Below are positions 7,730 through 11,989 of a stretch of DNA of 11,989 bases, piece after piece. The position numbers and the translations under genes were made by a program. Numbering within the stretch: position 1 is the first letter of the stretch; each line of letters begins with the position of its first letter. This DNA is from Syntrophomonadaceae bacterium (GTDB lineage Bacteria; Bacillota; Dethiobacteria; DTU022; UBA8154): positions 1 through 11,989 of the forward strand of contig SKTJ01000056.1 in the NCBI GenBank assembly GCA_007122565.1. Reading direction: 5' to 3'. Below the pieces are notes generated by a model. The model was not told the DNA's origin, searched no databases, and worked only from the letters and a program-made list of their open reading frames with translations.

Positions 7730-8410
7730 ATGATTGTTGGCGAGAGGAAGCCCCTGGCTGAGATTGCTGCCATGCTTGCGCCCTTCAAGAAGATCTGTGT
7801 CTTAGGGTGCGGCACTTGCGTAACGGTCTGCCTCTCCGGCGGTGAGAAAGAGGCGGCGGAGACAGCAGCAGCCCTTTCTCTGCTCTGGCAGAAAGAGGGG
7901 AAAGAAACCGAAGCCAGTACTCTGACTATGTTGCGCCAGTGCGAGTATGAGTATATTGATGACTTGGCGGAAAGGCTCAATGAATTTGATGCGGTACTCT
8001 CCCTGGCTTGTGGCGTCGGTGTCCAGACCATGACCACCAGGCTCCAGGATAAGATCGTTCTCCCCGGACTCAATACTACTTTCATGGGTTATCCCGTGGA
8101 GCAAGGTGTATGGACGGAAAACTGCCTCGGCTGTGGAAATTGTGTGCTGGACATGACTCTGGGGATCTGCCCCATCACCCGCTGTTCCAAGAGCATGCTC
8201 AACGGCCCCTGCGGCGGTTCTCAGGAAGGCAAGTGTGAAATAAGCAAAGACGTGGACTGTGCCTGGCAATTGATTTATGACCGGCTGATTAAGCTGGACG
8301 CCCTTGAAAGAATGGAGACAATCCAACCCCCCAAGGATTGGTCCACTTCCCACCACGGCGGTGTGAGAACGACGGTAAGGGAGGATGTCAAACTTGAATC
8401 CAGCGAGTAA
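7730..8410 (+). CDS. metV: Methylene-tetrahydrofolate reductase iron-sulfur subunit MetV (MthfR C-terminal/zinc-finger-like family)
   Basis: MetV is the partner subunit of MetF in the acetogen-type methylene-tetrahydrofolate reductase. It is thought to carry [4Fe-4S] clusters that pass electrons to the MetF flavin. The protein has 226 residues and is cysteine-rich. Seen: an N-terminal C23, C27, C30, C34 group, then C71 and C94, then C132-x2-C135-x2-C138. The family signature follows, with C147-P, C152 and LNGPCGG at C161, and finally C169 and C177. GGAAGGTG at 7715-7722 lies 7 bases before the ATG, just after a small hairpin. Its 3' end overlaps the start of metF, suggesting translational coupling and equal production. 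The N-terminal MIVGERKPL loosely echoes the AcsE start, but the cysteine pattern places it firmly in MetV. Confidence 0.93.
   Translation: MIVGERKPLAEIAAMLAPFKKICVLGCGTCVTVCLSGGEKEAAETAAALSLLWQKEGKETEASTLTMLRQCEYEYIDDLAERLNEFDAVLSLACGVGVQTMTTRLQDKIVLPGLNTTFMGYPVEQGVWTENCLGCGNCVLDMTLGICPITRCSKSMLNGPCGGSQEGKCEISKDVDCAWQLIYDRLIKLDALERMETIQPPKDWSTSHHGGVRTTVREDVKLESSE
8377..8384 (+). promoter_or_regulatory. Ribosome binding site that sets the metF start at TTG
   Basis: AAGGGAGG lies within the metV 3' end. It abuts the ATG at 8385 with no spacer but is 9 bases before the in-frame TTG at 8394. The normal spacing favours the TTG start. Confidence 0.7.
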
Positions 8411-9317
8411 CCTACAAAAAATGCTTGACGGCGGCCATTTTGCTGTTTCGGGGGAACTGGGACCGCCCAAGAGTGCAGACATCGAAACCCTAAAACATCA
8501 CGCTGATGAAATGCGTAACCATGTGGATGCTTATAACATTACGGATAACCAAACAGCTATTGTCCGCACCTCCAGTATTGGCGTAGCCGCTACGCTTATG
8601 CAGATGGGTCTGGAACCCACGGTACAAATGACCGTGCGGGACCGTAACCGCATTTGTCTGCAGAGCGACCTTTTAGGTGCAGTCAGCTTTGGTGTGCGTA
8701 ACTTTCTCTGCCTGCAGGGAGACCATGCCAAGTTCGGAAACGAGCCAGGCAGTAAAAATGTGAATGACCTTGATTCCATGCAACTGCTTGAAACTGTGAA
8801 AAATATGCGGGACAAGGGTGTTTTTGTCGGTGGGGAAGAGTTGGAGCATCCCCTGCCTAATATTTTTATCGGGTCAGTGGTTAACCCCTTTGCCGATCCC
8901 TTTGAATACCGCCCCTATCGCCTGGCGAAAAAGATCGCCGCCGGGACGCAGTTTGTTCAGACCCAGTGTATCTTTGACATTGATCGTTTTGAAAGATGGA
9001 TGGAAAAAGTGAGGGCATTGGGACTGCACAAAAAAGTGCATATTATCGGTGGTGTTACGCCCATTAAGTCTATTGGCGCAGCACGCTATATGCAGAAAAA
9101 TGTTTCCGGTATGATTGTGCCGGAAGAACTGATTACCCGGATTAAAGGCTCAGAAAATAAAAAGCAGGAAGGCCTTAATGTCTGTGTGGAGACGATTCAG
9201 CGTCTGCAGGAGATCGAAGGGGTGGCCGGTGTACACGTCATGGCCATTGCCTGGGAAGAGGTAGTTCCCGAGATCGTGGAACGCTCAGGTCTGTATCCAC
9301 GCCCAAAACTGGCCTAA
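8394..9317 (+). CDS. metF: 5,10-methylenetetrahydrofolate reductase, flavoprotein subunit
   Basis: MetF reduces 5,10-methylene- to 5-methyl-tetrahydrofolate, the substrate of AcsE. The product has 307 residues from the TTG at 8394; positions below use that start. It is a flavin TIM-barrel of the MetF family. Seen: SGELGPPK with E21, the counterpart of the catalytic glutamate of E. coli MetF; QGDH with D110; the block QTQCIFDIDRF (189-199); and GGVTPIKS near residue 219. An in-frame ATG at 8385 touches AAGGGAGG (8377-8384) with no spacer. The TTG has a normal 9-base spacer, so I choose TTG. The gene overlaps metV by 17 bases. A strong terminator follows. No Hdr, Mvh or RnfC2-type partner gene lies nearby, so the electron donor is not visible. 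Confidence 0.93.
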   Translation: MNPASNLQKMLDGGHFAVSGELGPPKSADIETLKHHADEMRNHVDAYNITDNQTAIVRTSSIGVAATLMQMGLEPTVQMTVRDRNRICLQSDLLGAVSFGVRNFLCLQGDHAKFGNEPGSKNVNDLDSMQLLETVKNMRDKGVFVGGEELEHPLPNIFIGSVVNPFADPFEYRPYRLAKKIAAGTQFVQTQCIFDIDRFERWMEKVRALGLHKKVHIIGGVTPIKSIGAARYMQKNVSGMIVPEELITRIKGSENKKQEGLNVCVETIQRLQEIEGVAGVHVMAIAWEEVVPEIVERSGLYPRPKLA

Positions 9318-9331
9318 ATTAAGTCATTTAT

Positions 9332-9368
9332 AAGGGACAGAGTACAGTGCTCTGTCCTTTTTTTATTT
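9332..9368 (+). terminator. Strong rho-independent terminator after metF
   Basis: An 8-bp perfect stem GGACAGAG/CTCTGTCC (9335-9342 with 9350-9357), extended outward by a G-T and two A-T pairs, is followed by seven T residues (9358-9364) and then ATTT. It lies 14 bases past the metF stop and ends the acs-met transcription unit. Confidence 0.92.
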
Positions 9369-9394
9369 GTCAGTCGGCAGGAATCGGCTATGCG
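9367..9394 (+). promoter_or_regulatory. Weak candidate promoter for the yhaM unit
   Basis: TTGTCA (9367-9372) and TATGCG (9389-9394) are 16 bases apart. The -35 matches consensus at five of six positions, the -10 at only three. It lies between the metF terminator and yhaM, where a promoter is expected, but the -10 is poor. Confidence 0.25.
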
Positions 9395-9411
9395 AAGGAG
9401 AACTATTGTTT

Positions 9412-9421
9412 GATAGGAGGT
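9412..9421 (+). promoter_or_regulatory. Ribosome binding site that sets the yhaM start at TTG
   Basis: GATAGGAGGT overlaps the possible GTG start at 9420, which rules that start out in practice. The in-frame TTG at 9429 has an 8-base spacer from AGGAGG. Confidence 0.75.
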
Positions 9422-9428
9422 GTCTTGT

Positions 9429-10406
9429 TTGAGCAAACAATTTATTAAAGATTTAAAGATTGGGAGTTTTGTACAATCCCAGTTTTTCGTTGTGGAAGTA
9501 AATGAGCAGACATTTTCCACCCCCAATCGGGCGGGAGAATCGTTTTTAAAAATTATTTTAGGGGATATCAGCGGGACAATCAGGGGGATTATCTGGGACC
9601 GCTCGCTTTTGCCTGAGCCTGTTTATCCAGATGATGTGCTTAATATCTCCGGCGAAGTGAAAGACTACTATGGTCTCCAGCTCAATATCAACTGTTGTGA
9701 AAAGATAGCAAAAGATAAGATTAACAGAGCCTATTTCCAACAATCCTGTGAAAGGGATTATGAGGAAATGTGGGCGGAATTACAGAACATTACTGCCGCG
9801 GCAGTCAAAGACCCTCACCTCTCCGCATTGGTGGATCAATTTTACGGGGATAAAGATCTGGTGGAACGTTTCAAGCTTTCCCCGGCAGCGCGCGTTATTC
9901 ACCATAGCTATCTTGGAGGTTTGCTTGAGCATACACTGGAAGTGATCGGGTTCTGTAGTCATGCTGTGTCTCTCTATCCACAGCAGTTAAACGAGTCCCT
10001 GCTCATAACCGCTGCCATATTCCACGATATAGGAAAAGTTGAGGAATATAACCTGGACAGTCTCTCTTTCCAACAAACTGACCGGGGGCGTCTGCTGGGG
10101 CATATATCTATTGGAATTGAGATCGTACGTCGCATGATGGCCCATACTCCCGGTATACCGGAGGGAATTAAGCTGGAACTTGAGCATATGTTGCTCAGCC
10201 ATCATGGGGAGAAAGAATGGGGTTCACCGGAAATACCCCAGACATTTGCTGCTTTTACCCTTTTCCATGCTGATTTGCTCAGTGCACGTCTCAGACAATT
10301 TGCTCAGGTAATGGAACGGGGAGACGTTAATACTGCCTGGACGAAGCATGACCGCTTTTTGCAGCGGCGGGTATTTACTGGTTTTTCCCAAAATATTTCC
10401 GATTGA
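9429..10406 (+). CDS. yhaM: YhaM-family 3'-5' exoribonuclease (OB-fold plus HD domain)
   Basis: This is a likely cytoplasmic, metal-dependent 3'-5' exoribonuclease of the YhaM family, involved in RNA decay in Firmicutes. The product has 325 residues from the TTG at 9429; B. subtilis YhaM is about 314. Seen: an N-terminal OB-fold, about residues 8-95, with LKIILGDISG and IRGIIWD. A HD phosphohydrolase domain follows, about 150-300, with H168 (LLEHTLE), H199-D200 (FHDIGK), H225, H258-H259 (SHHGEKEWG) and D282 (HADLLSAR) as the probable metal ligands. A GTG start at 9420 lies inside the ribosome binding site GATAGGAGGT (9412-9421). TTG has an 8-base spacer and fits better. The gene follows the metF terminator, so it starts a new transcription unit with no visible tie to the acs genes. 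Confidence 0.87.
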   Translation: MSKQFIKDLKIGSFVQSQFFVVEVNEQTFSTPNRAGESFLKIILGDISGTIRGIIWDRSLLPEPVYPDDVLNISGEVKDYYGLQLNINCCEKIAKDKINRAYFQQSCERDYEEMWAELQNITAAAVKDPHLSALVDQFYGDKDLVERFKLSPAARVIHHSYLGGLLEHTLEVIGFCSHAVSLYPQQLNESLLITAAIFHDIGKVEEYNLDSLSFQQTDRGRLLGHISIGIEIVRRMMAHTPGIPEGIKLELEHMLLSHHGEKEWGSPEIPQTFAAFTLFHADLLSARLRQFAQVMERGDVNTAWTKHDRFLQRRVFTGFSQNISD

Positions 10407-10418
10407 AGGAGCAGGAAA

Positions 10419-10442
10419 ATGCCTTTCTTTGAAGAATTGTAA
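10419..10442 (+). CDS. Seven-codon micro-ORF with its own ribosome binding site (possible gene remnant)
   Basis: ATG at 10419 encodes MPFFEEL and a TAA stop. It is preceded by AAGGAGCAGG (10406-10415), a better ribosome binding site than that of the TPR gene downstream. Past the stop the frame reads KKRLK and then another stop. This could be a leader peptide, the remnant of a small gene broken by a stop, or chance. It sits in a partly paired segment (10421-10430 with 10442-10451, one mismatch). Confidence 0.2.
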   Translation: MPFFEEL

Positions 10443-10504
10443 AAAAGAGGCTTAAGTGATGTATATTTCCGCTGTGACCCGTAAAGAATGTGGTGATGAT
10501 GACT

Positions 10505-11635
10505 ATGAAATTACAAAAAAAGTCTTTAGCCAGGATAGTGCCTTTTCTGAGGCAGGCTACCTATTACTTTGATAAAGGGAATTATTACTACCGGCAGAAC
10601 AAGTTGGAGAAAGCTTTGCTGTTTTTTAACAAAACAGTGGAAGTCGATCCGGATAACTCCCTGTATCATTATAACCTGGCCTGTATCCTCAGCCGCATGG
10701 GCGATTTGGAGAAAGCCAATGTGATCTTTTCCCGTATCGTCCAACAGTTGGACCCTGCTCTTACTGAATGTTATTTTTTAATGGCGGTGAATTTCGGCCT
10801 GCTGGATGAACTGGAAAAAGCCCGCTATTATTTAAACCTGTACTTGCAATTTTCGCCTGACGGGGAAATGGTTGAAGATGCGGAAGATCTTCTATATGCG
10901 CTGAGTGAGGAAGAGGCAGAAATCCTTGGTGAGAAAGAACCTGGGAAAGAAGGATTAAGCGACAGACTCTGCGCAGAGGAGGAGGAGATCATCCGTAGCT
11001 ATGATGAAAATCAGGCTATGCGCCGTCTCCTTTGGCAATCTCTGTATCATGATAATACTCAAGTGGTGGAGAAGGCAATCCGCATGTTCGGCCTGCTAAG
11101 GACGGGAAACGGAGAAAAGAACCTGCGGGAGTTTGTGCGCAACCCATGGATCAAGCAGCGTATGCGTATTCAGGCACTTATGGAGTTAAAAAACATGGGT
11201 TTTAAAGGTCTGGTAACCGTATACATGGATGGTTTTCTGCGGGATATTGACCTTTATTATTATCCTCTGGTTGCACCACGCTGGCTCGATCAGTGGCAGG
11301 ATGTTCTGAACCTGACACTGGAGAACATGCGCCGCAGCAATTCGTTTGATGAACTTTTTTATGAGGATGCGCAAGCCATCTGGATAGATTTTATTAACAA
11401 TTCTTATCCCCGCCTTCCCGTAATCAAGAAAAAAGAAACATGGGCTGCAGGCTTGGAATATGCCCTGGCCCGCTATCATTTTTTGCACCTTACACAGAAA
11501 AAACTGGCTGGACAGTACAGTGTTTCACCCTCAAGCATATCCACTCGCTACCAGGAGATCAATAGGGTCCTGAATATCGAACACCGGGCATACCGAAACA
11601 TGCTACGCTATCTTACACGGCGTGAGCAGGACTAA
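10505..11635 (+). CDS. Unrecognised protein with TPR repeats, HEAT-like helices and a C-terminal helix-turn-helix-like segment
   Basis: I do not recognise a named family. The product has 376 residues from the ATG at 10505. Seen: about three tetratricopeptide repeats at residues 18-50, 52-86 and 87-120 (for example YYYRQNKLEKALLFFNKTVE), then an acidic linker (134-166). A helical stretch of HEAT-like look follows (170-232), then an aromatic-rich region (240-300). A segment near residues 329-352 (LTQKKLAGQYSVSPSSIS) reads like a helix-turn-helix. There is no signal peptide or membrane segment, so it is probably cytoplasmic. TPR domains bind proteins, and the C-terminal part could bind DNA, but this is inference. 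The start is uncertain: GTG at 10490, ATGs at 10496 and 10499, and ATG 10505 are in frame. Only a weak GGTGAT element (10492-10497) precedes 10505. Confidence 0.75.
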   Translation: MKLQKKSLARIVPFLRQATYYFDKGNYYYRQNKLEKALLFFNKTVEVDPDNSLYHYNLACILSRMGDLEKANVIFSRIVQQLDPALTECYFLMAVNFGLLDELEKARYYLNLYLQFSPDGEMVEDAEDLLYALSEEEAEILGEKEPGKEGLSDRLCAEEEEIIRSYDENQAMRRLLWQSLYHDNTQVVEKAIRMFGLLRTGNGEKNLREFVRNPWIKQRMRIQALMELKNMGFKGLVTVYMDGFLRDIDLYYYPLVAPRWLDQWQDVLNLTLENMRRSNSFDELFYEDAQAIWIDFINNSYPRLPVIKKKETWAAGLEYALARYHFLHLTQKKLAGQYSVSPSSISTRYQEINRVLNIEHRAYRNMLRYLTRREQD

Positions 11636-11666
11636 AGGCCTCTTCCCCCGGGTGGGATGAGGCCTT
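11635..11666 (+). terminator. Long hairpin at the end of the TPR gene, without a U-tract
   Basis: AAGGCCTC (11635-11642) pairs perfectly with GAGGCCTT (11659-11666). A further inner TCCC/GGGA stem (11644-11647 with 11654-11657) closes a 6-base loop. The left arm begins at the last base of the stop codon. Only two T residues follow, so it may be a terminator without a U-tail or a stability hairpin before yjbQ. Confidence 0.5.
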
Positions 11667-11678
11667 CAACATAATTGC

Positions 11679-11684
11679 GAGGTG
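11679..11684 (+). promoter_or_regulatory. Ribosome binding site that sets the yjbQ start at TTG
   Basis: GAGGTG lies 6 bases before the TTG at 11691. No in-frame ATG or GTG is close by, so the TTG start rests on this site and on the match of the first residues to the family. Confidence 0.7.
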
Positions 11685-11690
11685 TATAAA

Positions 11691-11989
11691 TTGATACAGG
11701 AACAGGTTGTTACAATAAAGACGAGCAGCCGGGTGGAGTTCCAGGACATAACCGCTACAATAAAGGAGTTTGTCCGGAAAGAGCAGGCAGATGCAGCCAG
11801 TGTAATGCTTTTTGTGCCCCACACTACCGCAGCTGTGACCGTTAACGAGGGAGCAGACCCTTACGTGCTAACCGATTTGGCTGCTCAACTGGAAAAAATG
11901 GTGCCCCGTGTAGGAGGTTATAGTCATTCCGAAGGCAACAGTGACGCCCATATCAAGGCATCTCTGATTGGTTCATCACTCCATTTACC
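11691..11989 (+). CDS. yjbQ: YjbQ/UPF0047-family protein (annotated elsewhere as secondary thiamine-phosphate synthase), 3' end missing
   Basis: This gene is cut by the window end. 99 complete codons are visible of a family that usually has about 130-140 residues. Seen: the family motifs VPHTTAAVTVNEGADP (42-57), the LVP-like block MVPRVGGYSHSEGNSDAH (69-86) and HIKASLIGSS, which include the conserved histidines and aspartate of this small beta-rich family. Some members have weak thiamine-phosphate synthase activity, and the main physiological role is uncertain. Translation starts at TTG 11691, with GAGGTG at 11679-11684 and a 6-base spacer. No in-frame ATG lies near the start. It follows the TPR gene after 55 bases that carry a long hairpin. 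Confidence 0.87.
   Translation, partial: MIQEQVVTIKTSSRVEFQDITATIKEFVRKEQADAASVMLFVPHTTAAVTVNEGADPYVLTDLAAQLEKMVPRVGGYSHSEGNSDAHIKASLIGSSLHL

Noticed and set aside
6790..7756. Similar N-termini of AcsE (MIIIGERING) and MetV (MIVGERKPL), suggesting duplication
   Set aside because: The likeness stops after a few residues. AcsE continues as a pterin-binding barrel and MetV as a cysteine-rich iron-sulfur protein.
48..11822. Many reading frames of 60-280 codons on the minus strand
   Set aside because: They lie opposite well-supported + strand genes, lack ribosome binding sites and family motifs, and have the composition expected from reading the complement of coding sequence.
1..11989. Mobile element, CRISPR array, tRNA or defence system
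   Set aside because: No transposase, integrase, spaced direct repeats, tRNA-like fold or defence-protein motif was seen on either strand.

Overview
The window is the core of a Wood-Ljungdahl (reductive acetyl-CoA) operon from a Gram-positive anaerobe. It most resembles the Clostridia, in the broad Moorella / Carboxydothermus / Peptococcaceae neighbourhood. Two things support this: the acs genes have the bacterial architecture, including a full-length AcsB with its N-terminal CODH-binding domain, and nearly every gene carries a strong AGGAGG-type ribosome binding site. A YhaM-family exoribonuclease of Firmicute type lies downstream. The species cannot be fixed from the sequence alone. All genes are on the + strand.

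Region 1 (60-7584) is acsA-acsB-acsC-acsD-acsE. These encode the Ni-Fe CO dehydrogenase, acetyl-CoA synthase, the two subunits of the corrinoid iron-sulfur protein, and the methyltetrahydrofolate:corrinoid methyltransferase. Every cluster ligand or active-site residue I could place by family numbering is present, so the set looks functional. Region 2 (7730-9317) is metV-metF, the two parts of methylene-tetrahydrofolate reductase, closed by a strong intrinsic terminator at 9332-9368. The methyl group made by MetVF on tetrahydrofolate would be moved by AcsE to the cobalt of AcsCD. It is then joined at the AcsB A-cluster to CO made by AcsA, and to CoA, giving acetyl-CoA (or the reverse in an acetyl-CoA oxidiser).

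Region 3 (9420-11989) is a separate unit. It holds a YhaM-like OB-fold/HD-domain 3'-5' exoribonuclease, an unrecognised protein with N-terminal TPR repeats and a C-terminal helix-turn-helix-like segment, and the 5' part of a YjbQ/UPF0047-family gene cut by the window end. Nothing links it to the acetyl-CoA pathway.

I see no tRNA, rRNA, CRISPR, insertion sequence or phage gene. This is largely a well-known locus rather than a new system. The less ordinary points are in the gaps. The 145-base acsE-metV gap has a GC-rich terminator-like hairpin, an extended -10 element and two further hairpins. There is a weak terminator-like repeat over the acsD stop and a GC-rich palindrome between acsB and acsC. 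The acs maturation genes and any electron-transfer partner for MetVF are absent from the window. Three genes are best started at TTG.
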